Made by a program: the position numbers and the translations under genes | The notes under the pieces: generated by a model | What the model saw: the letters and a program-made list of their open reading frames with translations, nothing else | Database searches by the model: none | What the model was told of the DNA's origin: nothing | Origin: DASUPK01 sp963736305 | GTDB taxonomy: Bacteria > Actinomycetota > Thermoleophilia > Solirubrobacterales > 70-9 | Assembly: GCA_963736305.1 (NCBI GenBank) | Contig: CAVTOD010000007.1 | Span: 186,001 to 250,000 of the forward strand | DNA length: 64,000 bases | Reading direction: 5' to 3' | Shown here: positions 41,355 to 49,769 of the stretch, piece by piece | Layout: every line of letters begins with the position of its first letter | How positions within the stretch are numbered: the first letter of the stretch is position 1

Positions 41355-42529
41355 TGTCATCGGCTGCGTCGATCCTCCACGCTGACGCTGATGCGTTCTT
41401 CGCATCCGTAGAGCAGCGGGATGATCCGAGCCTCCGCGGCCGGCCCACGATCGTCGGCGCCGGGGTGGTGATGGCTGCGAGCTACGAGGCGCGCGCGTAC
41501 GGGATCCACGGTGGGATGGGTGGACGGCGTGCCCACCAGCTCTGCCCGCACGCCGCTGTCGTCTCGCCGCGTTTCTCGGCCTACTCGGAGGCGAGCCGGG
41601 CGCTATTCGATCTGTTCGACGAGACCGCGCCGCTCGTGGAGGGCATGTCGCTGGAAGAGGCATTCCTCGATGTGCGCGGGCTGGAGCGGATCTCCGGGAC
41701 TCCACGCCAGATCGCCGAGCGACTTCGGCGTCAGGCGCGCGAGCGGATCGGGCTGGCCGTCACCGTCGGTATCGCCAGGACGAAGGTGCTCGCCAAGATG
41801 GCGAGCCGCGCGGCAAAGCCGGACGGCCTGCTCGTCGTCGATACGGAACGGGAGGCGGAGTTTCTGAGGCCGCTGCCGGTTGAGGCTCTCTGGGGCGTCG
41901 GCGCCGTGACCGCGGAGAAGCTCCGCGCCCATGGGATCTCCACGATCGGGCAGTTGGGGCAACGCGACCAGGGCGAGCTCGCACTGTTCCTCGGGGCGCA
42001 CGCCGCGCGGCACCTCCACGCGATCGCTCACAACCGCGACCCGCGCCAAGTCCGGCGCGGCCGGCGGCGTCGCTCGATCGGCACGCAATCGGCGTTCGCC
42101 GGTGGCCGGAAGTCCGGATCGGATCTCGACACATTGCTGGTCGTACTGGTCGACCGCGTGACGCGGCGCGCGAGGGCGGCGAACCGAGCGGGCCGCACCG
42201 TGACGCTTCGGCTGCGGCTCGGAGACTTCTCTCGCATCACCCGCTCGCGAACGCTTCCGCATCCGACGGCGGGTACCGGCGCGATCCTGGCGGCGGCGAG
42301 GTCACTGCTCGCCGCGACGAGACCGCTGATGGAGCGGCGGGGCATCACCCTGCTCGGGATCACCGTCGCCAACCTCAGCGACGAGGTACAGCTCGAGCTG
42401 CCCCTCGAGCCGCGGGTGGATCCTGCGCTGGACCTCGCGATCGACGAGATCCGCCGGCGCTTCGGGACCGATGCGATCAGGCGCGGTTCGAATCCACCTT
42501 CGACGCCTCGGCACGTCACGCAGGTCTGA
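41354..42529 (+). CDS. dinB: Y-family DNA polymerase IV-like translesion polymerase
   Basis: 391 aa. Palm catalytic motifs: LHADADAFFASVEQRDDP (first Asp pair) and the YSEASRALFDLF/GMSLEEAFLDV region with the second acidic pair. Little-finger domain from about residue 240. The C-terminus has QLELPLEP, which resembles a beta-clamp binding motif. GTG start at 41354, in contact with a LexA box, so it is SOS-induced. It copies past damaged bases with low fidelity. Length is normal. Confidence 0.92.
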   Translation: MSSAASILHADADAFFASVEQRDDPSLRGRPTIVGAGVVMAASYEARAYGIHGGMGGRRAHQLCPHAAVVSPRFSAYSEASRALFDLFDETAPLVEGMSLEEAFLDVRGLERISGTPRQIAERLRRQARERIGLAVTVGIARTKVLAKMASRAAKPDGLLVVDTEREAEFLRPLPVEALWGVGAVTAEKLRAHGISTIGQLGQRDQGELALFLGAHAARHLHAIAHNRDPRQVRRGRRRRSIGTQSAFAGGRKSGSDLDTLLVVLVDRVTRRARAANRAGRTVTLRLRLGDFSRITRSRTLPHPTAGTGAILAAARSLLAATRPLMERRGITLLGITVANLSDEVQLELPLEPRVDPALDLAIDEIRRRFGTDAIRRGSNPPSTPRHVTQV

Positions 42530-42541
42530 GCCCGTCCCTAA

Positions 42542-42547
42542 TAGGGT
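42542..42547 (+). promoter_or_regulatory. -10-like TAGGGT before the decarboxylase operon
   Basis: TAGGGT lies 7 nt before the GTG at 42555, in the gap after dinB, so the decarboxylase/dehydrogenase pair has its own leaderless-type promoter. Confidence 0.45.
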
Positions 42548-42554
42548 CCGGACC

Positions 42555-44150
42555 GTGAGCAGCGTCCGCGAGGTCACCTTCGAGCTCTTCCGGAAGCACG
42601 GGATGACGACGATCTTTGGCAATCCCGGCTCCACCGAGCTGCCGATGCTCGCCGAGTTCCCCGACGACTTCCGCTACGTGCTCGGCCTACAGGAGGCCGT
42701 CGCGGTCGGGATGGCCGATGGCTACGCGCAGGCGTCCGGGGGGCCGGCCCACGTGAACCTGCACACGGCGCCGGGGGTCGGCAACGGGATGGGGGGGATC
42801 TTCAACGCCCAGGCGAACCACTCCCCGCTGGTGGTGACGGCCGGCCAGCAGGTGAGGGCCCACATCACGATGCAGGCGAACCTGACCAACCGCGACGCGA
42901 CCCGCGTCGTGCATCCTTTCGTCAAGTGGAGCTTCGAGCCGCCCCGCGCGGAGGATGTCCCGCACGCCCTGGCCCGCGCGATCCACGCCGCCTCGCTCGC
43001 CCCCAGGGGGCCGGCCTTCGTGTCCCTGCCGATGGACGACTGGAACGTCGAGGCGGAGGATGCTTCCGGGGCCGTCGTGGAGCGCACCTCCGAGCCGCGG
43101 TCGGGCCCCGACCCCGACGCGATGAAGGCCCTCGCGAGGCGCCTCGAAGGGGCGAGCTACCCGATCCTGGTCGCGGGTCCCGGCATCGACGCCAGCGGTG
43201 GCTGGGACGATGCCGTCGCCCTGGCCGAGCGCCAGAAGCTGCCCGTGTTCGCCTCCCCGGCGCCAGGCGGTGGCCGTCTCGGCTTCCCGGAGGGCCACCC
43301 GCTCTTCCAGGGCGTGCTTCCCCCCGCGATCGGTCCCGTTGCCGAGACGCTCAAGGGCCGTGACCTGATCCTCGTCGTCGGCTCATCCGTCTTCCCGTAC
43401 TACCCCTACATCCCGGGGCCGCTCCTTCCCGAGGGCGCCTCGCTGGTCGCAATCACCAGCGACCCGGATGAGGCCGCGCGTGCGCCGATGGGGGATGTGA
43501 TCCTGGCCGATCCGGCCCTGGCGCTCCGAGCGCTGCTCGCCGAGGTAGGCGAGGCGAACCGCGCGGAGCCGACTCCCCTGCCGGAGCCGAGCGCCGGCGA
43601 GGAGTCCGATCCGATGACGCCGACGATGGTCCACAACACCCTCGCCCAGGTCTTTCCCGACGACGGGATCATCGTGCTCGAGTCGCCGTCGAGCACGCTG
43701 GCGCTCCGCAACCAGCTGCGGCTGTCGAACCCTGGGAGCTACTACTTCGGCGCGGGCGGTGGCCTCGGCTTCGGCCTCGCCGCCGCAATCGGCGTCCAGC
43801 TGGCCCAGCCCGACCGGCCCGTCGTCTGCGTGCTCGGGGAGGGCTCGGCCCAGTACGCGATCACCGGCTTCTGGACCGCCGCCGCCTACGACGTCCCTGT
43901 CACCTTCCTGGTGCTCCGCAACGAGGAGTACTCGATCCTCAAGTGGTTCGCTGACGTCGAGGAGGTCAAGGGAGCGCCCGGCCTCGACCTGCCCGCGCTG
44001 GACGTCGCCAAGGTGGCGGAGGCATACGGCGTTCCGTCGCAGAGCGTCTCCGGCCGCGACGAGCTGCACGCCGCGCTCGAAGGCGAGATCGGTTCGGGCA
44101 AGCCCAAGCTGGTCGAGGTCCCGGTCACACCGGGCATGGCACTCTTCTAG
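42555..44150 (+). CDS. mdlC: benzoylformate decarboxylase-like ThDP enzyme
   Basis: 531 aa, ThDP-dependent. By alignment from memory with Pseudomonas putida MdlC the N-terminal site is identical in number: Ser26 (FGNPGSTELP), Glu47 (LGLQEAVAVG), His70 (HVNLHTAPG). ThDP/metal binding is at GEGSAQYAITGFW with LVLRNEEYSILKWF. The second active-site His (281 in P. putida, in RYHQYDPG) is replaced by Tyr283 (FPYYPYIPG), so substrate or rate may differ. It would decarboxylate a 2-oxoacid such as benzoylformate to the aldehyde. GTG start; followed 3 nt later by a 2-hydroxyacid dehydrogenase gene that could supply the 2-oxoacid. Confidence 0.8.
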   Translation: MSSVREVTFELFRKHGMTTIFGNPGSTELPMLAEFPDDFRYVLGLQEAVAVGMADGYAQASGGPAHVNLHTAPGVGNGMGGIFNAQANHSPLVVTAGQQVRAHITMQANLTNRDATRVVHPFVKWSFEPPRAEDVPHALARAIHAASLAPRGPAFVSLPMDDWNVEAEDASGAVVERTSEPRSGPDPDAMKALARRLEGASYPILVAGPGIDASGGWDDAVALAERQKLPVFASPAPGGGRLGFPEGHPLFQGVLPPAIGPVAETLKGRDLILVVGSSVFPYYPYIPGPLLPEGASLVAITSDPDEAARAPMGDVILADPALALRALLAEVGEANRAEPTPLPEPSAGEESDPMTPTMVHNTLAQVFPDDGIIVLESPSSTLALRNQLRLSNPGSYYFGAGGGLGFGLAAAIGVQLAQPDRPVVCVLGEGSAQYAITGFWTAAAYDVPVTFLVLRNEEYSILKWFADVEEVKGAPGLDLPALDVAKVAEAYGVPSQSVSGRDELHAALEGEIGSGKPKLVEVPVTPGMALF

Positions 44151-44153
44151 CCG

Positions 44154-47069
44154 ATGGATCTCCTGACGCCGGATGTGACCCGGATTGCACCGGAGGGGAG
44201 CGAGGCGTCGAAGGACCGGGCGCCGGATGAGCTCGCCTCGGGCACGCCCGAGCCGCTGCGCGGCGAGCTGATCGACCTGCTCGGCGCGGACCGCGTCCTC
44301 ACCCGCGTGATCGATCTCGTCCGCTACGCCTCGGACGCCAGCCCGTACCGGCTGCTGCCCCAGGCCATCGTCATGGCGCGCGACGCGAACGACGTCGCGA
44401 AGGTGCTCGCCTACGGGCGGAGCAAGGGCGTCCCGGTCACCTTCCGGGCCGGCGGGACCAGCCTGAACGGCCAATCGCAGAGCGACGGCATCCTCGTGGA
44501 CGTCCGCCGGCACTGGAGCGGGGTGGAGGTGCTGGATGGCGGCGCCCAGGCGCGGCTTCGGCCCGGCACGGTCCTCGGTCACGCGAACCGCGTACTCGCT
44601 CCTCATGGCCGCAAGCTCGGCCCCGATCCCGCCAGCACCGACATCGCCTGCGTCGGCGGCGTGCTCGCCAACAACTCCGGCGGCATGCGCTGCGGGGTGG
44701 TCGCCGACTCCTACAGCACGGTCCGCTCGATGGCCTTCGTGCTGGCGTCCGGGACGGTCATCGACACGGCCGCGCCGGACGCCGCCGAGAGATTCGCTCA
44801 GGCCGAGCCCGAGCTGGCGAAGGGGCTCGCCGAGATCCGAGACGAGATCCGCGGGGACCAGGAGCTCACCGAGCGGATCCGCAAGAAGTTCCAGATCAAG
44901 AACACGACGGGCTACCGGCTCTGCGCCTTCCTCGACGCGGACGAGCCGGTCGAGATCTTCCGGCGACTGCTGATCGGTTCCGAGGGGACGCTCGGCTTCA
45001 TCGCCGAGGCCGTGATGGAGACCGTTCCGCTCCCCTCGAAGACCACCGTCTCCTGGCTGCACTTCGACGGGATCGAGTCGGCGACCGATCCCGTCCCCGC
45101 CCTCGTCGAGTCGGGTGCCACGGCGGTGGAGCTGATGGTCGCGCCCGCTCTGATGGTCGCCTCGCAGAACATCGCCGGGGCGCCGCACGACTGGATGGAG
45201 CTGCCGCCGACCTCGGCGGCACTGCTCGTCGAGTTCGGGGCCGAGTCAGACGGCGAGCTCGACAGGCTCGTCGCCGGAGCCGAGGAGATCCTCCGCGAGC
45301 ACGAGATGATCCGGCCGCCGGACTTCACGCGCGAACCGGAGCGGGTCGAGGTGGCCTGGACGGTCCGCGAGGGCCTGCACGGCCTGATCGGGCGCTTCCG
45401 CCCACCGGGCACCTCCCTGATCATCGAGGACGTCTGCGTGCCGCCCGCGCGAATCGCGGAGTCGGCGCGGGACATCCAGGCCCTGCTGGCAGAGCACGGC
45501 TTCCTTTCGGGAGTGGCGGGCCACACCTCGGCGGGAAACCTCCACTTCATGCTCACGCCCGACTTCTCGAAGAAGGAGGACCTCGATCGCTACGACGCCT
45601 TCATGGAGAAGCTCGTCGCGCTGATCCTCGACAAGTACGACGGGTCCCTGAAGGCGGAGCACGGGACCGGGCTGAACATGTCGCCCTATGTCGAGCGCGA
45701 GTGGGGGGGGAAGGCGACCGAGTTGATGTGGCGGCTGAAGGCGCTCGCGGACCCCGACGGGGTGGTGGCGCCCGGAGTCGTCCTCAACCGCGACCCCGAC
45801 GTCCACCTGCGGAACCTGAAGACGACTCCGGAGATCGAGAAGGTGGCGACCACCTGCGTGGAGTGTGGCTTCTGCGAGCCGGTTTGCCCAAGCCGCCACC
45901 TGACCACGACGCCCAGGCAGCGGATCGTCATCCGCCGCGAGATGGCGCGCCAGCCGGAGGGCTCTCCGGTGCAGACCGCGCTGCTCGAGCAGTACGAGTA
46001 CGACGGCATCCAGACCTGCGCCGCCGACGGGACCTGTCAGATCGCCTGTCCGCTCGGGATCGACACGGGGAAGCTGATCAAGGGCTTCCGGGCCGAGGAG
46101 CACACCGACAAGGCGCAGCGGCGAGCCGCGCGGATCGCCGAACGCTGGTCATCGGTGGAGCGCACGGCGCGAGCTGGGCTTCGCGCCGGCACGGTTGCCG
46201 GCCCGCTGATGCGCGGCGGCGCGGCGGCCGCCCGGTCGCTGTTCAGCGACGAGCTGATCCCGTCGTGGCCCCGCAACATGCCACCGCCCGCTCCGGCGAA
46301 CTTGCCGCAGACCTCCCGCGACGGCGCTGCTGCCGTCTATATGCCCGCCTGCGTCAACAGGATCTTCGGGCCGCCAACATCAAACGGGTCGCGCCCGAGG
46401 GCGCGCCCTCGCATTAACGGAGCCGGGCTCCCCCTGCTCGAGGCGATGGTGGCCGTCTCCGCCCGGGCAGGCCTCCCTGTGTGGATCCCGGATGACGTGG
46501 CCGGGAACTGTTGCTCGGTGCCCTGGGCGTCGAAGGGCTACACCGACGGGGCGGCGCTGATGGCCGATCGGACCACCGAGGCACTCTGGCGCTGGAGCCG
46601 AGAGGGAGAGCTGCCCGTCGTCATCGATGCCAGCTCCTGCGCCCACGGCGTCGCCGAGGAGGCGCGCGAGCGCCACCCCGATCTGGAGATCCTCGACTCG
46701 GTCGCCTGGGCGAAGAGGCTGCTTCCAAACCTCGAGGTCCGCGAGAAGCTCCGCTCGGTGGCGGTGCACCCGACCTGCTCCACCCGCCACATGGGCCTGG
46801 AGCGCCAGCTCCGCGAGATCGCCGCCGCGATGGCCGATCAGGTGGTCCAGCCGATCCGCGCCACCTGTTGCGGGATGGCCGGCGACCGGGGCATGCTCCA
46901 CCCGGAGTTGGCGGAATCGGCGACCGCCGAAGAGGCCGCGGAGCTGACCGGGTCGGAGCACGACGCCTACGTGTGCAGCAACCGCACCTGCGAGATCGGC
47001 CTGCAGGAGGCGACAGGCGCCGCCTACGAGTCGTTCCTGGTCCCGCTCGAGCGGGTTACGCGTCCCTGA
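44154..47069 (+). CDS. FAD- and Fe-S-dependent D-2-hydroxyacid dehydrogenase (D-lactate/mandelate type)
   Basis: 971 aa, a fusion of FAD-linked oxidase and iron-sulfur subunits. The FAD_binding_4 domain (about 60-240) has FRAGGTSLNGQSQSDG and GGVLANNSGGMRCG; the FAD-oxidase C domain follows (to about 545; LKAEHGTGLNMSPYVE). Then come two 4Fe-4S sites (CVECGFCEPVCPSR, about 567, and CAADGTCQIACPLG, about 621) and two CCG-type cysteine motifs (ATCCGMAGDRG and GNCCSVPW). It oxidises a 2-hydroxyacid and passes electrons to the quinone pool or another acceptor. ATG start 3 nt after the decarboxylase; the pair looks like a two-step hydroxyacid-to-aldehyde route. Overlaps the 3' end of the convergent EAL gene by 14 nt. 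Confidence 0.87.
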   Translation: MDLLTPDVTRIAPEGSEASKDRAPDELASGTPEPLRGELIDLLGADRVLTRVIDLVRYASDASPYRLLPQAIVMARDANDVAKVLAYGRSKGVPVTFRAGGTSLNGQSQSDGILVDVRRHWSGVEVLDGGAQARLRPGTVLGHANRVLAPHGRKLGPDPASTDIACVGGVLANNSGGMRCGVVADSYSTVRSMAFVLASGTVIDTAAPDAAERFAQAEPELAKGLAEIRDEIRGDQELTERIRKKFQIKNTTGYRLCAFLDADEPVEIFRRLLIGSEGTLGFIAEAVMETVPLPSKTTVSWLHFDGIESATDPVPALVESGATAVELMVAPALMVASQNIAGAPHDWMELPPTSAALLVEFGAESDGELDRLVAGAEEILREHEMIRPPDFTREPERVEVAWTVREGLHGLIGRFRPPGTSLIIEDVCVPPARIAESARDIQALLAEHGFLSGVAGHTSAGNLHFMLTPDFSKKEDLDRYDAFMEKLVALILDKYDGSLKAEHGTGLNMSPYVEREWGGKATELMWRLKALADPDGVVAPGVVLNRDPDVHLRNLKTTPEIEKVATTCVECGFCEPVCPSRHLTTTPRQRIVIRREMARQPEGSPVQTALLEQYEYDGIQTCAADGTCQIACPLGIDTGKLIKGFRAEEHTDKAQRRAARIAERWSSVERTARAGLRAGTVAGPLMRGGAAAARSLFSDELIPSWPRNMPPPAPANLPQTSRDGAAAVYMPACVNRIFGPPTSNGSRPRARPRINGAGLPLLEAMVAVSARAGLPVWIPDDVAGNCCSVPWASKGYTDGAALMADRTTEALWRWSREGELPVVIDASSCAHGVAEEARERHPDLEILDSVAWAKRLLPNLEVREKLRSVAVHPTCSTRHMGLERQLREIAAAMADQVVQPIRATCCGMAGDRGMLHPELAESATAEEAAELTGSEHDAYVCSNRTCEIGLQEATGAAYESFLVPLERVTRP

Positions 47070-48744
47070 GCGCCGAGACGGGCTTGGGCTTGCCCAGGTG
47101 ATAGCCCTGGGCGAAGTCGACGCCCAGGTCGCGGACCATGTCCATCGTCTGCTGGTCGGTGACGAACTCGGCGATGGTCTTGATGTCGAGCCCCGCGCAG
47201 ACCTCGACCAGCGCTCGGACGATCAGCTGGTCCGTGTGGCTGGTGGGAAGCTGGCGGACGAACTCACCGTCGATCTTCAGGTAGCTGATCGGCAGATGCT
47301 TGAGGTAGTAGAAGGAGGCGTACCCGGAGCCGAAGTCATCGAGCGCGAAGCGGCAGTCGACTCGGGAGAGGTTCTGGGCGAAGAGGCGGGCCTGCTCGAT
47401 GTCCGCGACCGCGGCGGTCTCGGTGACCTCGAAGATCAGGCTGGCGGGATCGATCCCGCTGGAGGTGAGCTCGCGCCTCACCATGTCGGGGAATCTCGGG
47501 TCGCCCATCGTCTTGCCGGAGAGGTTGACCTCGAGGGTCAGCTCGCGTCCCTCCTTGTTGTGGGCGGCGATCAGCCGGACGGCCTGCTGTGTGACCCAGC
47601 GGTCGATGCCCCCGATCAGCCCGAAGCGCTCGGCGGTCGCGAGGAAGGCAGCGGGCTGGACCAGGCCGCCGCCCTCGTCGCGCATACGCACCAGGACCTC
47701 GTGTTGGGTGGTTTCGCCGCTCTTCAGGTTCACAATCGGCTGGCTCACCAGCACGAAAAGCCCCCGCTCGGTCGCCTGGCGTACGCGCTCGGACCAGGCG
47801 CGCCTCTCGTCGCCATCGGCGCGGCTCTCGGGATCGTGTCCGATGACCCGGTCGCGGCCGGCCTCCTTGGCCGCGTGCATGGCCGCCTCGGCCTCGGCGA
47901 GCAGCTCCGAGCCCATCACGGAGCGTCCGTCGAGAGAGGTGACGCCGGCGCTCAGCGTGATTCGAATGGCCTCCCCCCTGAGGACGAAGCGCTGTCTCCG
48001 CCCGACGTCGAGCAGCTCCTCCGCCAGGTCCAGCGCCTGGGGCATGTCGACGCCATGGACGAGCACTGCGAAGACGTCGCCCCCGACGCGCGCCAGCACA
48101 TCAGTCTTGCGAAGGCGGTTCTGAATCGCCTCGGAGAGGCCCACCAGCAGCTCATCGCCCGCCTCCACGCCGAGCGACTCGTTGACGTACTTGAAGTTGT
48201 CGATCCCGATCGCGATGACCGAGCCGCCGCTGCCGTACCGAGCAGCGTGAACGACGTGCTCGGTGAGCGCACGCTCGAAGCCGATGCGGTTGACGAGCTC
48301 GGTGAGCGCGTCCTGGTCGGCCATCAGCCGCAGCCGGGCCTCGGCCAGCTTCCGATCCCGGATGTCGTGCGCGACTGCGGCCACGGACGGCGCCTGCCCG
48401 ACGCGGACCACGCTCAGGGTCAGCTCGATCGGCGTGGACGAGCCATTGGGCATCCGGCTGACGACCTCCCGCCGCTGATCCAGAATCGGCGCTGTCTCGC
48501 CGGCCCCGAAGCGGGCGAGGGCCTCGGTGTATTGGTCGGAGAAGGGCTCGACGAGCAGGGTGGGGAAGACCCTGCCCATGAGCTCTGAGGCGGGCTGCCC
48601 GTAGAGCCGCTCGGCAGCCGTATTCGCATAGGCGATCACGCCGCCCTTGTCGAGCAGGAGGATTGCGTCGGGGAGGCCCTCGAGCAGCGCAATGGTCGGC
48701 GTGGAGCCGCTGTGCGGAGCCGCGGCGAGGGCGGGCAAAGTCAC
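47056..48744 (-). CDS. PAS-GGDEF-EAL protein with degenerate cyclase motif
   Basis: 562 aa, cytoplasmic. PAS domain about 15-135 (AILLLDKGGVIAYANTAAER), GGDEF domain about 145-300, EAL domain about 315-555. The cyclase signature reads GGDVF, so diguanylate cyclase activity is unlikely. The EAL site reads HEVLVRM for EALLR, but the metal and catalytic residues remain: Glu in EVL, LEVNLSG, FEVTET, DDFGSGYASF, Lys in YLKIDG and Glu in IAEFV. It is probably a c-di-GMP phosphodiesterase or receptor with a sensor domain. GTG start. Convergent with the FAD/Fe-S gene. Confidence 0.88.
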   Translation of the reverse strand: MTLPALAAAPHSGSTPTIALLEGLPDAILLLDKGGVIAYANTAAERLYGQPASELMGRVFPTLLVEPFSDQYTEALARFGAGETAPILDQRREVVSRMPNGSSTPIELTLSVVRVGQAPSVAAVAHDIRDRKLAEARLRLMADQDALTELVNRIGFERALTEHVVHAARYGSGGSVIAIGIDNFKYVNESLGVEAGDELLVGLSEAIQNRLRKTDVLARVGGDVFAVLVHGVDMPQALDLAEELLDVGRRQRFVLRGEAIRITLSAGVTSLDGRSVMGSELLAEAEAAMHAAKEAGRDRVIGHDPESRADGDERRAWSERVRQATERGLFVLVSQPIVNLKSGETTQHEVLVRMRDEGGGLVQPAAFLATAERFGLIGGIDRWVTQQAVRLIAAHNKEGRELTLEVNLSGKTMGDPRFPDMVRRELTSSGIDPASLIFEVTETAAVADIEQARLFAQNLSRVDCRFALDDFGSGYASFYYLKHLPISYLKIDGEFVRQLPTSHTDQLIVRALVEVCAGLDIKTIAEFVTDQQTMDMVRDLGVDFAQGYHLGKPKPVSALRDA

Positions 48745-48777
48745 ACAGGAGTATCGGCATGGCGCGTGGCCGCCCTT

Positions 48778-48783
48778 TAGACT
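48778..48783 (+). promoter_or_regulatory. -10-like TAGACT before the PAP2 gene
   Basis: TAGACT lies 9 nt before the TTG at 48793 and supports this TTG as the start of a short-leader transcript. Confidence 0.35.
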
Positions 48784-48792
48784 CGCGCCCCC

Positions 48793-49746
48793 TTGCCCAG
48801 CAACGGCAGTGCACCGAGACGATCATCGCCCTGGCGCCCGCTGGTGAAGGGCGCCGCTGCGGCCGCCCTTGCGGCGGCTTTCGCCGTGCCGTTGATGCGC
48901 AAGAAGCGGGGCATTCCGCCCGCCGTGACCACGGCGGCGATGGCCGCGGGACCTCCGGCGCTCGCCGTGCTCCAGCCGCGCACCCGCCTGCGCGACGCCG
49001 GGATGTACGCCCTGCAGATGTGGATGTTCGTGATGGGCCACGAGCTGCCCTATGACGACCCCGACCGGGCCGAGAGCAGGCTGCGGGTCGGGTACCCGAT
49101 CCGGGTCGACCGCGCGATCGGCGCGGGAGAGCTGCCCAACGTCAGGCTCCAGAAGGCCCTGGCCGGGCTCGGCAAGGGGAACGTCGTCGACCGCTTCCTC
49201 TCCTGGGTCCACTGGTCATGGTTCTTCGAGCCGCACGCGGCCCTCGCCTGGATCCTCGCTCACGACCAGGAGCAGTTCGCGCGGTCGGCAAGGCAGATGT
49301 CCGGCGTCTACGACCTGGGCTGCATCCTCTACGCGGCGGTCCCGACGGCCCCGCCCTGGTGGGCGTCGGAGGAGGGATACACCGACGCCAAGATCCGGCG
49401 GATCATGGTCGAGGTCGGCGAGGAGGAATGGGGCAAGGCGTGGCCGGTGCTCTATGACGTGCTCGGCGGCAATCCCTGGGCCGCAATGCCCTCGCTTCAC
49501 TTCGCGACGTCGCTGATGGCGTCCCTGCTGCTCTCGGAGATGGGGGTTCGCGAGGGGATCGCGGGATGGACGTACGCGGGCGCGCTCGGCTTCGCGCTGG
49601 TCTACCTCGGCGAGCACTACGTGGTCGATCTCCTCGCGGGGGCCGCCCTGGTGATCGCCGTCCGGCGAGGCGAGCGCTACGCCGAGCCGGTGGCAAAGGC
49701 AGTGAGTGCGGCCTTGCAGCGTCTGGAGCGCGTCGCGACCGGCTAG
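48793..49746 (+). CDS. PAP2-type membrane phosphatase / phospholipid synthase-like protein
   Basis: 317 aa with about six helices. The phosphatase motifs of the PAP2/inositol-phosphorylceramide-synthase-like group are AMPSLHFATSLM (about 232-243) and YLGEHYVVDLLAGA (about 274-287). An N-terminal soluble part carries the RVGYPIRVDRAIGAGELPN segment. Such proteins act on lipid phosphates in the membrane. TTG start, supported by the upstream TAGACT. It ends 23 nt before a lysyl-PG synthase-like membrane gene. Confidence 0.82.
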   Translation: MPSNGSAPRRSSPWRPLVKGAAAAALAAAFAVPLMRKKRGIPPAVTTAAMAAGPPALAVLQPRTRLRDAGMYALQMWMFVMGHELPYDDPDRAESRLRVGYPIRVDRAIGAGELPNVRLQKALAGLGKGNVVDRFLSWVHWSWFFEPHAALAWILAHDQEQFARSARQMSGVYDLGCILYAAVPTAPPWWASEEGYTDAKIRRIMVEVGEEEWGKAWPVLYDVLGGNPWAAMPSLHFATSLMASLLLSEMGVREGIAGWTYAGALGFALVYLGEHYVVDLLAGAALVIAVRRGERYAEPVAKAVSAALQRLERVATG

Positions 49747-49769
49747 ACGCGCGTGCCAACATCCCTGGG

